A DNA stretch of 64,000 bases from Siphonodentalium dalli (Eukaryota > Mollusca > Scaphopoda > Gadilida > Siphonodentaliidae). The DNA is taken from assembly GCA_032622095.1 (NCBI GenBank), contig CP136063.1, positions 28,460,987-28,524,986 of the forward strand. The letters are read 5' to 3'. Both the position numbers and the translations under genes were made by a program. Below, piece by piece: positions 19,113-30,150 of this stretch. The notes beneath the pieces were generated by a model, which saw only the letters and a program-made list of their open reading frames with translations, had not been told where the DNA came from and did not search any database. Position 1 is the stretch's first letter; each line of letters begins with the position of its first letter.

Positions 19113-21489
19113 GCTGTCCTAATGCGCGCATTTTAAGTGTCAATTCGTCGTCCATCTCCACGGATGACTGTAGAGTGAGAATGGTGTTCCACTGTTTAGT
19201 ACCCTCACTGCTGTTCGTAATTGGGCACGCTATGATATTCTGACAATCACGTTTGTGATCGCCGCAAACAGTCACGGGAACCATGCCATGTTCAGTTTGC
19301 CCAGCCTTGTCGGCACTCACCAAGGATGATCTAGCAATGCATGAAGACACGTGCAAACTGATACCTCGGTCGTTCATTGGTTCTGTGGTGTTCATGCTGT
19401 TACACAACGTATCAGTTCGTTTGGTTAAAACAGGAACAGCATCATTGGTGAGTGTAGACAAAGGAACGTAAATAACATGTTCAGTTGCTCCTGTTGCGAA
19501 TAATGCATTCAAAACATGTCTTGCGGTAGCCAAACCTACAACATAGTTAGCTGCACAAGATGTGTAAGCGCGAGTTTCGAAGAATCTCTCTAATTGCTTC
19601 CAAATTGGGAGTGGTGAAGAAATCGCCATGGATAAAAAACGGTTTCCGGAAGTTGTAAGACGACCTGCTGGAAACATATGGATATGTTCCTCCAGATGGA
19701 GTCCCCACTTACTGATACTGGTGAATCCCAAGCGACACATGCCACAATACACACGAATCGAGCCTGTTAAAGAATCTACTCCAATCACCGGATGAGTAAG
19801 TCTTTTCATCCGGCTTACTAGTTTTGTCCGGACAAGCGTGCACGGTAACTGGCCTCTTAAGATAGTGTAAGGTTGATTCGTAAACACAAAGTAATTGTCA
19901 CATGTGGACACAATTATGTAGCGCGATCCTTGTTCGGTAAACCGTTTAACTATGACATCGACAGAGAGCCCTAGAGTCGAACTTAGTTTCAAACAGGTCG
20001 TTGAAAATATAAGTCGATGAACAGCAAAATTATTCCCGTCATGTTTATCTTTTAAAAGTCCACACATCGGACACGACAGACACGAGAAAAGGTCGGCGAA
20101 TATATGTTTCTTGGCATGTAAATCTGATGTATTGTATGACAATGCAGGCCAGTTACCCAGGGACATGCTTGTGTCGATAATCAGATGATCAGGCGATCTG
20201 GATATCTGCAGTAATGTGTAGGCAGGACCATCAGCATCGAAACATATGCATGAGTCTGGAGTATTTCCGTCTAGTACGTGCATTGCGAGAAGTTTCACAA
20301 TACTAGATGAAAACTTCGACGATAAGAGATTAGTGTCGCTTGTCGGAAGATATACGTAGCATTGACTGCAGTAAAACAGTTGAATCGGGCCACTCTCCCA
20401 TCCCAAGCAATGCGTGAACCTTTGAATCCACATATGGTCAATAAGACGGTTCACATTCTTCCAACAGTGATGACAAATCCCACAATGGAATACTCCGCCG
20501 CGGATAGATTCCACTCTACGTATTAGTTTCACCAGGTTGGAGATTCTAGCCGGATCATGGGCGCCTGATTTCACCGTACAACTATTAGTGGCAGATTTTA
20601 ATGCATCCTTCTGTATATTCAGTTCCCCAGAGGCAGTTAGTTCACATGCTAGATCCGGGTTGCGTGTAAATGTTTCCCCAGAGGCAGTTCGTTCACATGC
20701 TAGATCCGGGTTCTGTGTAAATGTTTCCCCAGAGGCAGTTAGTTCACTTGATAGATCCGGGTTGTGTGTGAATGGTTCACCAGAGACAGTCAGTTCACAT
20801 GCTAGATCCGGGTTGTGTGTAAATGTTTCCCCAGAGGCAGTTAGTTCACTTGCTAGATCCGGGTTGTGTGTAAATGGTTCCCCAGAGACAGTCAGCTCAC
20901 ATGCTAGATCCGGGTTGTGTGTGAATGGTTCACCAGAGACAGTCAGTTCACATGCTAGATCTGGGTTGTGTGTGAATGGTTCACCAGAGACAGTTAGTTC
21001 ACGTGCTATATCTGGGTTGTGTGTGAATGGTTCACCAGAGACAGTCAGTTCACATGCTAGATCCGAGGTGTGTGTGAATGGTTCACCAGAGACAGTCAGT
21101 TTACATGCTAGATCCGGGTTGTGTGTGAATGGTTCACCAGAGACAGTCAGCTCACATGCTAGATCCGGGTTGTGTGTGAATGGTTCACCAGAGACAGTCA
21201 GTTCACATGCTAGATCCGGGTTGTGTGTGAATGGTTCACCAGAGACAGTCAGTTCACATGCTAGATCCGGGTTCTGTGTAAATGGTTCCCCAGAGACAGT
21301 CAGTTCACATGCTAGATCCGAGGTGTGTGTAAATGTAGCGCTGTACTCTTCTCTAACGACTCCGATATTTTCCACGATACCACATGTGCTTCCTTGTTCA
21401 GTGTACGATCCTGATGTCTCACATGAATCGTCCGATATCCTTCTCGTCTTGGGTGGGCGTGAACCGACACTATGTTCATCCTTTTGCAT
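18973..21489 (-). CDS. Modular Cys/His protein, N-terminal segment with 17-residue repeats
   Basis: ATG at 21487-21489 (MQKDEHSV). About 57 Ser/Thr-rich residues lead into 14 units of a 17-residue repeat (typical unit ELTVSGEPFTHNPDLAC), roughly residues 58-289. Then comes the first full module, about residues 333-640: VFHCGICHHCW, IDHMW, IQLFYCSQCYVYLP, DGPAYTLLQ, SLGNWP, a linker, VYCGMCRLGF and WGLHLEEHIHMFP. A Ser/Thr-rich linker follows to the stop at 18973, but the module-like reading shifts to another frame near 19030. Function unknown; module repetition points to one ancestral ~300-residue unit. The intronless ~4.6-kb coding stretch inside transposon-rich DNA could be a retrogene, a transposon gene or captured viral DNA; nothing here decides. 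Confidence 0.65.
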   Translation of the reverse strand: MQKDEHSVGSRPPKTRRISDDSCETSGSYTEQGSTCGIVENIGVVREEYSATFTHTSDLACELTVSGEPFTQNPDLACELTVSGEPFTHNPDLACELTVSGEPFTHNPDLACELTVSGEPFTHNPDLACKLTVSGEPFTHTSDLACELTVSGEPFTHNPDIARELTVSGEPFTHNPDLACELTVSGEPFTHNPDLACELTVSGEPFTHNPDLASELTASGETFTHNPDLACELTVSGEPFTHNPDLSSELTASGETFTQNPDLACERTASGETFTRNPDLACELTASGELNIQKDALKSATNSCTVKSGAHDPARISNLVKLIRRVESIRGGVFHCGICHHCWKNVNRLIDHMWIQRFTHCLGWESGPIQLFYCSQCYVYLPTSDTNLLSSKFSSSIVKLLAMHVLDGNTPDSCICFDADGPAYTLLQISRSPDHLIIDTSMSLGNWPALSYNTSDLHAKKHIFADLFSCLSCPMCGLLKDKHDGNNFAVHRLIFSTTCLKLSSTLGLSVDVIVKRFTEQGSRYIIVSTCDNYFVFTNQPYTILRGQLPCTLVRTKLVSRMKRLTHPVIGVDSLTGSIRVYCGMCRLGFTSISKWGLHLEEHIHMFPAGRLTTSGNRFLSMAISSPLPIWKQLERFFETRAYTSCAANYVVGLATARHVLNALFATGATEHVIYVPLSTLTNDAVPVLTKRTDTLCNSMNTTEPMNDRGISLHVSSCIARSSLVSADKAGQTEHGMVPVTVCGDHKRDCQNIIACPITNSSEGTKQWNTILTLQSSVEMDDELTLKMRALGQLVVTLYTYNHTQEESVLSLHCGNDLGYLSSWSFVGKQQEPLCGMAE
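20623..21318 (-). repeat. 51-bp coding minisatellite, about 14 units
   Basis: In-frame tandem units of 51 bp encode the 17-residue repeat. Because 51 is divisible by three, other frames on both strands also stay open. Units vary mainly at EL(T/R), (P/T)FT and (H/Q/R)NP positions. Confidence 0.95.
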
Positions 21490-21574
21490 GATCAAAGCGA
21501 GCAATGTTCGTCAGTGTGTCGTGTGCGAACCACAGTATAACGATGGGATGATCAGTCACCGTGTATATATGTAA

Positions 21575-21672
21575 TTCAATTAACCTGTCTTGTTCATCGG
21601 ATGAGCCGCCGTGTGCACTGTACTTCAATTAACCTGTCTTGTTCATCGGATGAGCCGCCGTGTGCACTGTAA
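21575..21672. repeat. 49-bp tandem duplication upstream of the modular gene
   Basis: Two nearly perfect copies of a 49-base unit (TTCAATTAACCTGTCTTG...), about 85 bases upstream of the ATG at 21489. It may overlap the promoter or 5' UTR. Confidence 0.9.
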
Positions 21673-21767
21673 ACTTTCTCTCTCGCCAAGGCCGCTTCCC
21701 TGTAAATACATAGTGAACATTTATGACGTAAAGCAAACCGCTTCGGTGAATTACACCAGCGAATAAT

Positions 21768-21995
21768 TTAAAATGGTCTATCTCTTTGTAAACATGTGTT
21801 ACATGTATATAGTTACCGGGTATAAACAATTATATATGAATCGAAGACCTCTGTCCGGAAAAGCTTCTATCCATTAATATTGATTTTATTTCGAATATGT
21901 TCTGGTCTAATAACGTGTGATTGTTAACGAACAATAGTGATTACTGTTAACAGATACCAGAAATTTTATTGTCTAACTTTGTCACAAATAAACGC
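21768..21995 (+). mobile_element. TTAA element, copy E (3'-truncated)
   Basis: Left arm and part of the centre (AATGGTCTATCTCTTTG... to CACAAATAAACGC), preceded by TTAA-like sequence. The right half is missing where the Gypsy 3' region begins. Confidence 0.75.
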
Positions 21996-22257
21996 TAATT
22001 AAGGACTTTGATAACCCAATTTCCCCCAATTTGATGGAGTCAAAATAAAGGTTTACGTTTATTAGTTTATTAGTAATCAGAGTAACCAATCCCATGAATG
22101 AAACGTATAATGAAAATGGAATATGTTAGAAATACTAAATGTTTAGAGGTATTTTTTTCGAACCCAAAATCAATAAACACAAAGTCCATATCAAAGAGAA
22201 AAATATGTCAATGTGTACTGTGTAATAATAAAGTTTAACATAACTTATTATACAAAT

Positions 22258-23016
22258 TCACATGTCCTCAATGAGGCGTCTGGGTTTTGTTCTTGTACGT
22301 GTAGGATATCTTCTGTCGTTATCAAAATTCTGAGCTAACTCAGCTTGTGCAGTTGGGACTTCCTCAAATTCAAATTCATCTTCAGAAAAAATATCTAATT
22401 GAATGGGAAATTCCACCACTTTGAAATGAGATGCATTTCTACAAATGCTGTGTTTAGAATTTTGAGCAGTTAACATGGAACCCTTAACTTTGATAACTTT
22501 GTAAGGATTTGGATCAAAATTTGGAACAATCTTCCCTTTCTTTTGGTTTAAGACACTGACAGAATCACCAACTTTTATACATGACATTTTAGCATGATTC
22601 CGTTTGTCTGCAAATTTCTTCATTTTATCTTTTTCTTTGGAATCATATTTCCTCACCTCTGCATCAGAAATTTTGGGCGCAATATGAGGCAGTTTTGTTC
22701 GAATGACTCTTCCAAACATTAATTCATTTGGAGGTTTGCCAGTCGATGGGTGAGGTGCAGATCTATAATTCCGAAGAAAAATAAATAACCCTTGCTTGTA
22801 ACATTTCCCTTCAGTGTATGCGATTTTCACACGTTCTCCAATTGTTTTCATGAATCTTTCCACAGTGCCATTAGCGCTTGGCCAATAAGGAGTAACTTTC
22901 CTATGCACAAACCCCAAATTTGCTGCAAAATTAGCAAATTGTGAACTGTTAAATGGACTTCCATTATCACTTTTAAGAACTTGAGGGATTCCTAAAGTTA
23001 AGAACATTTTGTCCAA
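22258..23016 (-). pseudogene. Gypsy integrase, core C-terminal half
   Basis: Contains KSDNGSPFNSSQFANFAANLGF with the second catalytic Asp, and SANGTVERFMKTIGE with the catalytic Glu, then YRSAPHPSTGKPPNELMFGR, typical of Ty3/Gypsy integrases. The C-terminal tail is basic (TRTRTKPRRLIEDM). The first catalytic Asp lies on the far side of the LINE (IAVDLYG, about 25405). It would join cDNA into the genome if intact. Confidence 0.85.
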
Positions 23017-23115
23017 CTTTGGAATAATAGCAATGGTATGCTTTATTGCTAGACATGATTTAACATATTACATTCAAAAACATATATACATATATACAAA
23101 TGTGGATTAGGATGC

Positions 23116-24588
23116 CTACAATGGGAGACAGACACAGGCCATTGGACCGACAACTCTATATGCCACCAAGGTACACAAGGTACATAATCTCTCTTCTTTG
23201 TACGTTTTATTCCACCGCCCACTCTCAATGGCAAGCCTATGATTCGATGTCCTAATCTTCATAACATATTCAGATAAGTGGCTTGGAAAATCTGTTAGGT
23301 ATTTTCTCATTTTGGGGGACGGGGTTATAGCTCTATAGAGATGGCCCCTCGATGTGGATGCTACACTTGTGCCCCATTCTTGTATAAACTGATCTGTCAA
23401 AATTCGTTTAAGTAATTGTATTTTCGCTCTAGACAACTCTGTTTGTTCTTCCCACATATAATTGAGGCCTGCCCCGTTTATAGTTTTCTGTATGAACACC
23501 ATCCATCTTAATTTTGTATCGAACATTTGGTCGCGCTCGTGGATAACTTTGGTCAGTTTGTATACATTTTTCTTGATTTCGGATCCTTCATTTGAGAGAA
23601 ATTTTGACCAATAGGATATTGCTCTACATTTAACTTCGATCGACAATGGGTGTCGTCCGAGTTCACCATATACCATATAATTTGGTGTACATGATTTCAT
23701 ACCTAGTACCATTTTACAAAACTTAAGATGCACACTTTCAATGGATTTTATATCCTCGTGGCACCAAATTTCGCTACCATACAGAAGTATTGGCACAACC
23801 ATTACATCAAACAAATATAACATCACATCGACTGGCAACTCCAGGTTTCTGACTTTGTTAAACAGCGCGTAAATTGCTTTCGTTGCCAATTTACAAGTTC
23901 TCTTGATCAATCTACAGAACCTACCATTATAGAAAAATTATACACCCAGATACACGAATTCTTTAACAATCTTCAATTCGGAATCGTTAATCTTGAATAT
24001 TGGTAATCTTTTTGGTTGTTTCTTACAGAAAATTACTACCTTCGTTTTATTAGTGTTTACTTGCAGACCCCATGCGTCAGTATAGTCCTGAAAAGCCGAA
24101 AGTTCCCTATGCATGCATGCTTCGTCGTCGGTCATGAGTACAGTGTCATCGGCATAAAGTAAACACAATAGACATATATAGCATTTCAAATTTTCATAGA
24201 ACAGTTCATCCATAAATTTGAGATTACCTATGGCGCAGTGATTAAGATAACTCTGTAAGTCATTTACGTAAAGTGAAAATAGGAAAGGTGACATTATCTC
24301 CCCCTGGAAAAGACCTATGTTGCTGCTGAAGAACTCTGATCGATCAACTTCATTCTTCACACAAGTTGTTATTTGTTTTTAATTACCCTAAAAAGCTTCC
24401 CGTTGATACCGTTTCGCAACAATTTAAGAAATAGAGCTTCCCGCCAAATCGTATCATATGCCTTCCTGAAATCGATGAACGTGCAGTACAGTTTTCTCCC
24501 ACTTGCCAGGTATATATTGATAAGACTACTAAGAACAAATATGTTATCAGATGTCGAATAATTCTTTCGAAACCCGGTCTGGTTGTCA
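23116..24588 (-). pseudogene. Non-LTR reverse transcriptase of LINE-2
   Basis: Segments in order: QTGFRKNYSTSDN and FIDFRKAYDTIW (24370-24590), IGLFQGEIMSPFLFSLYVNDL and the catalytic LLYADDTVLM (23938-24360), then a long C-terminal domain with LLYGSEIWCHED, CTPNYMVYGELGRHPLSIE and RLCTLC (23116-23910). The catalytic residues survive, but at least two frameshifts break the protein. The C-terminal region closely resembles that of the LINE at 48908-50538, so the two belong to one family. Confidence 0.82.
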
Positions 24589-24592
24589 TTAA

Positions 24593-25112
24593 AGGTGGAT
24601 TATCTCTTTGTAAACATGTTTTTTATAGTTACCGGGGTATAACATATTAGATTTGAATCGAAGACTCCTGTCCGGAAATGCTTCTATCGATTAATATTAA
24701 TTTTATTTCGAATATTTTCTGGTCTAAAAAGGTGTGTTTGTTCAGCTAATGAACAATAGTGGTTACTGTTAACAGAGACCAGAAATTATATTGTGCAATT
24801 TTGTCACAAATAAACGTTAATTATACTCATTATCGCTTATATCTGTGGAACAAAACAATACAAACAACCAACCTGTGACATTTGAAATTCGTTGCGTATT
24901 CGTATGAACAGCCCAGTGCTCTGTGTCGCAATACGGTTTCATCCGAATGGTCGGTTCTAAAAATAGTAACATAAACGGGCCCGATTTAATATTCGAAATA
25001 AAATCAATATTAATTGATAGAAGCTTTTCCGGACATAGGTCTTCGGTTCATATCTATTATTTTATACCCACGCAACTATTTAAAATTTGTTATTTAAAGA
25101 GATAATCCATCT
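24593..25112 (+). mobile_element. TTAA-flanked element, copy F (complete, 520 bp)
   Basis: TTAA at 24589-24592 and 25113-25116; termini AGGTGGATTATC and GATAATCCATCT. It interrupts the LINE coding frame between MKLI and NDNQTGF. Removing the element and one TTAA restores an open, family-like reading frame. Confidence 0.9.
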
Positions 25113-25290
25113 TTAATTAGCTTCATCTCATCTGAAAATTTTGATAGCCTTACATTTAGTATCGATGTGAAAATTTTTGAGAAACAGCTTAAAAGCGTAA
25201 TTCCCTGTATGAATCGGGATTACTTACATCCCCGCTCTTTTTGTAAATCGGTCTTATGACCCCAGTGGCCCAATATGTGGGAGATAATCC

Positions 25291-25887
25291 AGATATGGCA
25301 GATGTGGATTTCACAAAATCAATTTCAGGAAAACGAGAATATTCATCCATTACAACAAGAATGTATTCGCCATTGGCTAATAGTCCATATAGATCAACTG
25401 CAATATCTGACCATACCTCTCGTGGTAGCTCAGTCATGATCAATGGTTCAAGAGGTGATTTCGTGGAAGTTACTTGACACAGAGTGCAAGCCTTAATCAG
25501 CTTTTCAACCATTGAATCAATTCTGGGAAACCACACTTTCTCTTTCAGCAATTGTTTGGTTTTTACCAAACCAAAAAGACCTTCGTGGCAAATCGACAGT
25601 ACTCTATCTCTGAGTTTCTCAGGAATAACTAGCTTTGTACCACGTAAAACTATGTTATCAGATATACTCAACTCATCTTTCACATTGTAAAACGACTTCA
25701 AATCATCAGTACTTAACTGCGAGTCTGAAATTATTTCTATTTCATTCCAGCAATTATTATTGACTAAGTATATCAACTTCTGCATTGTAGCATCATTCAA
25801 GTTTTCATTCCGTATTTCCTTTAACGACATTGCTTTGAGAACTGAGTGAGAACGTATCAGATTTACATCATTTTCAGCTTTAGACAT
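25291..25887 (-). pseudogene. Gypsy integrase, zinc-binding head and start of core
   Basis: H2C2 zinc-binding head: His in CHEGLFGLVKTKQLL, a second His replaced in this copy, and CTLC in LIKACTLCQVTSTKSP. The core begins with WSDIAVDLYG (first catalytic Asp) and DEYSRFPEIDFVKSTSA, then is cut by the LINE. Between HEG and the paired cysteines the spacing is the family's usual one. Confidence 0.82.
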
Positions 25888-26788
25888 TTGAGAACTTTTC
25901 TGTTTTGACCAGATGGCGTGACATAAAATCGGCTGGATTATTGTCCTTGCCAGATCTGTGAATAATCTTGAAATTATACTAATGCAATTGTAATCCCCAA
26001 CGTTCTATTCTAGCACATGGTTTAGATTTTGGATTTCCATAAATCAATTGCAATGCTTTCTGATCGGTGAAAATTGTAAATGTATCTGCACCATAAATGT
26101 ATAAATGGAAATGATTAGTTGATTACATCCTCAAACAATAGCTAAGCCTTCTGTTCTACTGTAGTTAAACTACGACTAGCATAAGTAACCATCTTTGGCG
26201 ATTCCGAATCAGATTGCGTTGTGCTAAAATTGCTAAAATTCCAACCGGACTAGCGTCTACTGTTAATTCAGTTTGAAATTTGGGATTGAAATACGTCATA
26301 ACTCTGTCTGACACTAATGAATTATTGATAGCATCAAATGAGCTTTACTGTACATCAGTCCATACGAATTTCGAACTTTTCTTTGTGAGTTCCCTTAAAG
26401 GGGCATTTAGCGTAGCAAAATTTGGAATGAACCTTGAACAATAACTTGCCATACCAAGGAAAGATTTCACGGCACTTGCATTCTTTGGTATGTCAACATT
26501 CTCAATTGATGAAATTTTGTTTGGGTCTGGCTGTACGCCTTCTGATGAAAATACGTGACCGAAAAATTCCAATTTAGACTTGTTAAATTGGCATTTGGTT
26601 CTGTTGAGTGTCAGGTTACTTGATTTCAAACATTTGAGAACTTGTTCAAGTGCATCGTCGTGTTCTGACTGAGATTTCCCGAATATCAAAATATCGTCGC
26701 TGATATTAATGGCGTTGGGAACGCTCTAAATTTGTTGACGAATGACATTTTGGAATTGTTCCACTGCACTTGTGAACACGAAATTTAG
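25888..26788 (-). pseudogene. Gypsy reverse transcriptase (C-terminal part) and RNase H
   Basis: Minus-strand order: VEQFQNVIRQQ, a stop, NISDDILIFGK (the catalytic DD box), FFGHVFSSEGVQPDPNKI, VKSFLGMASYCSRFIPNFA, then RNase H pieces FTIFTDQKALQ and YNFKIIHRSGKDN with NPADFMSRH. Multiple stops and shifts. The N-terminal RT fingers are missing at 26788. Confidence 0.82.
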
Positions 26789-29700
26789 AGGTGTGTGAAG
26801 TTGGTTTGATATTGGACGTTGGACGTTGGACGTTCAACAAAAACGATCTAAACACCGCCTATTTGCAGATGAAAATTAGTGTGAAGTTGGTTTGACATTG
26901 GACGTTGGACGTTGGACGTTCAACACAAATGTGGATCTAAAAAGGGGTTACCGGCAGATGACTCGAATCGCACATATATAGACACAGGTAGAACCGCTTT
27001 GTTTCGGTCCAAGCGGTATTGCGTGGGAATAATCTATGCTCCATAGGATTTCCCTACCGAAATTTCAAGGTTATTGATTCACTGGTTTTGCCTCTACCCT
27101 CGAACGTCCATTTGTTTACCTTTCGAAAGACATTCAAATATATGCTTCTGGCCCAATTATAGGGCCCGTTTCGGGTGCCATGGGCGTACCCGGATGTGTA
27201 ACGAATGAAAATCATCGGCATATCATAATGCTTGCAGTTTGGGAGATAATGGGGGTGATCAAATATTTGGGAATATCGCTGTGAAGTTGGACGGACGTTG
27301 GACGTTCGTGGACATTCGCGACACGGTCTGTTTTCAATGAAATACCATATACTCGCATTTGTTGATATGACTAACAGCTGCCTTGTGCCCACACAACTCT
27401 TATTTAAAAAAATCACCCTCCTTGCAAACATATTTCCATGCAAATAATCAAATTGTTGAATGTCCACGAACGTCCAACGTCCGTCTAACTTCACAGCACA
27501 ATTTCCAAAAAAAAAAAAAACGCAGTTTCCAGTTTGCACCAGGAGACTTCTCTTGACCTAATTCGCGCTCTCAAACAGACAATTTTTTAAAAAAAATTTA
27601 AGAGAATTTTCCGAATGTTTTTTACTTTGAAAAACATTGGACGTTGGACGTTCAACACCACTGTGGATCTAAAAAGGGGTTACCGGCAGATGACTCGAAT
27701 CGCACATATATAGGCACAGGTAGAACCGCTTGGTTTCGGTCCAAGCGGTATTGCGTGGGAATAATCTATGCTCCATAGGATTTCCCTACCGAAATTTCAA
27801 GGTTATTGATCCACTGGTTTTGCCTCTACCCTCTGCACTCACGGCGAACTTTAGACAGAATTTTCTAAGTCGAACGTCCATTTGTTTACCTTTCGAAAGA
27901 CATTCAAATATATGCTTCTGGCCCAATTATAGGGCCCGTTTCGGGTGCCATGGGCGTACCCGGATGTGTAACGAATGAAAATCATCGGCATATCATAATG
28001 CTTGCAGTTTGGGAGATAATGGGGGTGATCAAATATTTGGGAATATCGCTGTGAAGTTGGACGGACGTTGGACGTTCGTGGACATTCGCGACACGGTCTG
28101 TTTTCAATGAAATACCATAGACTCGCATTTGTTGATATGACTAACAGCTGCCTTGTGCCCACACAACTCTTATTTAAAAAAAATCACCCTCCTTGCAAAC
28201 ATATTTCCATGCAAATAATCAAATTGTTGAATGTCCACGAACGTCCAACGTCCGTCTAACTTCACAGCACAATTTCCAAAAAAAAAAAAAACGCAGTTTC
28301 CAGTTTGCACCAGGAGACTTCTCTTGACCTAATTCGCGCTCTCAAACAGACAAATTTTTAAAAAAAATTTAAGAGAATTTTCCGAATGTTTTTTACTTTG
28401 AAAAACATTGGACGTTGGACTTTCAACACCACTGTGGATCTAAAAAGGGGTTACCGGCAGATGACTCGAATCGCACATATATAGGCACAGGTAGAACCGC
28501 TTGGTTTCGGTCCAAGCGGTATTGCGTGGGAATAATCTATGCTCCATAGGATTTCCCTACCGAAATTTCAAGGTTATTGATCCACTGGTTTTGCCTCTAC
28601 CCTCTGCACTCACGGCGAACTTTAGACAGAATTTTCTAAGTCGAACGTCCATTTGTTTACCTTTCGAAAGACATTCAAACAGACATTCAAATATATGTTT
28701 CTGGCCCAATTATAGGGCCCGTTTCGGGTGCCATGGGCGTACCCGGATGTGTAACGAATGAAAATCATCGGCATATCATAATGCTTGCAGTTTGGGAGAT
28801 AATGGGGGTGATCAAATATTTGGGAATATCGCTGTGAAGTTGGACGGACGTTGGACGTTCGTGGACATTCGCGACACGGTCTGTTTTCAATGAAATACCA
28901 TAGACTCGCATTTGTTGATATGACTAACAGCTGCCTTGTGCCCACACAACTCTTATTTAAAAAAATCACCCTCCTTGCAAACATATTTCCATGCAAATAA
29001 TCAAATTGTTGAATGTCCACGAACGTCCAACGTCCGTCTAACTTCACAGCACAATTTCAAAAAAAAAAAAAAACGCAGTTTCCAGTTTGCACCAGGAGAC
29101 TTCTCTTGACCTAATTCGCGCTCTCAAACAGACAAATTTAAAAAAAAAATTTAAGAGAATTTTCCGAATGTTTTTTACTTTGAAAAACATTGGACGTTGG
29201 ACGTTCAACACCACTGTGGATCTAAAAAGGGGTTACCGGCAGATGACTCGAATCGCACATATATAGGCACAGGTAGAACCGCTTGGTTTCGGTCCAAGCG
29301 GTATTGCGTGGGAATAATCTATGCTCCATAGGATTTCCCTACCGAAATTTCAAGGTTATTGATCCACTGGTTTTGCCTCTACCCTCTGCACTCACGGCGA
29401 ACTTTAGACAGAATTTTCTAAGTCGAACGTCCATTTGTTTACCTTTCGAAAGACATTCAAACAGACATTCAAATATATGCTTCTGGCCCAATTATAGGGC
29501 CCGTTTCGGGTGCCATGGGCGTACCCGGATGTGTAACGAATGAAAATCATCGGCATATCATAATGCTTGCAGTTTGGGAGATAATGGGGGTGATCAAATA
29601 TTTGGGAATATCGCTGTGAAGTTGGACGGACGTTGGACGTTCGTGGACATTCGCGACACGGTCTGTTTTCAATGAAATACCATAGACTCGCATTTGTTGA

Positions 29701-29805
29701 TATGACTAACAGCTGCCTTGTGCCCACACAACTCTTATTAAAAAAAATCACCCTCCTTGCAAACATATTTCCATGCAAATAATCAAATTGTTGAATGTCC
29801 ACGAA
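26789..29805 (+). repeat. Left tandem array, ~775-bp units
   Basis: A tip of about 106 bases holding two copies of a GTGTGAAGTTGG...GACGTTCAAC module, then units starting 26895 (739 bp, with a deletion), 27634 (771), 28405 (782, with a 12-base duplication) and a partial unit from 29187 to 29805. Each unit contains its own inverted pair: GTGAAGTTGGACGGACG... about 200 bases before its reverse complement. A ~150-codon frame recurs in every unit on one strand and an ~85-codon one on the other. Confidence 0.92.
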
Positions 29806-30150
29806 CATGTCTCTATTCCGAAGGTTCGCTATTCCGAAGGTTCACTATTCCGAAGGTTCACTACTCCGAAGGTTCGCTATTCCGAAGGTTCGCTATTCCG
29901 AAGAATTTTTTTTTTTTAAAGTTAATTCTATATTCAAGTATTGAGAGGGTTCTTTATCAAGAAGACTCTTTTTTATGAAGGAAATAACTTAAAACATTGA
30001 AACAGTAAATGTTATTTTTTATTTTTTCGCGGGTTTCCTTGAGAGATTTAATGTCATTACGTATGACGTTATTTTCCAATACATATTCACGTCAGGCAGC
30101 CCACACAATTGCTCTTTCCATGCGATTTAATGTCTTAGTTGTAATAACAA
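29806..30150 (+). mobile_element. CCGAAGG-repeat element, plus-strand copy
   Basis: Starts with six ~15-16-base repeats (ATTCCGAAGGTTCGCT type), then a unique body of about 240 bases (GTTAATTCTATATTCAAG... GATTTAATGTCATTACG... ACACAATTGCTCTTTCC). Same body and repeat head occur reversed at 52105-52445 and, partly, 52640-52940. It abuts the broken edge of the left array. Confidence 0.75.

Larger units (their letters stand above)
23039..25290 (-). mobile_element. 5'-truncated LINE (LINE-2 of window) inside the Gypsy integrase
   Basis: Begins on the minus strand at about 25290 (LSPTYWATGVIRPIYKKSGD, fused to the Gypsy frame KSTSA) and ends near 23039 with AT-rich 3' sequence. It contains the TTAA element 24593-25112. 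Frameshifts and stops show it is inactive. A clear target duplication was not found. Confidence 0.8.
21996..26788 (-). mobile_element. Ty3/Gypsy retrotransposon, truncated and nested
   Basis: On the minus strand the order is partial RT, RNase H, zinc-binding integrase head and integrase core. A G-rich purine tract near 22020-22035 may be the polypurine tract before a truncated 3' LTR. gag, protease and the 5' LTR are absent: the element stops at 26788 where the satellite-ended structure begins. A LINE splits its integrase (about 23039-25290). Confidence 0.85.

Noticed and set aside
20537-21574. 345-codon plus-strand open frame
   Set aside because: Antisense of the 51-bp repeat; it is open only because the period is divisible by three, and the non-repeat ends match nothing.
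23000-25330. Target duplication of LINE-2 in the Gypsy integrase
   Set aside because: Short similarities such as ATGGTATG and ATATGGCAG flank it, but they do not match well enough to call.
26789-29805. CRISPR-like array
   Set aside because: Units of ~775 bp in an animal genome with no spacers; simple satellite organisation.
27054-29808. Repeated frames in each satellite unit as genes
   Set aside because: Open on both strands, no known motif, and array homogenisation explains conservation. Kept as a finding, not as coding sequence.
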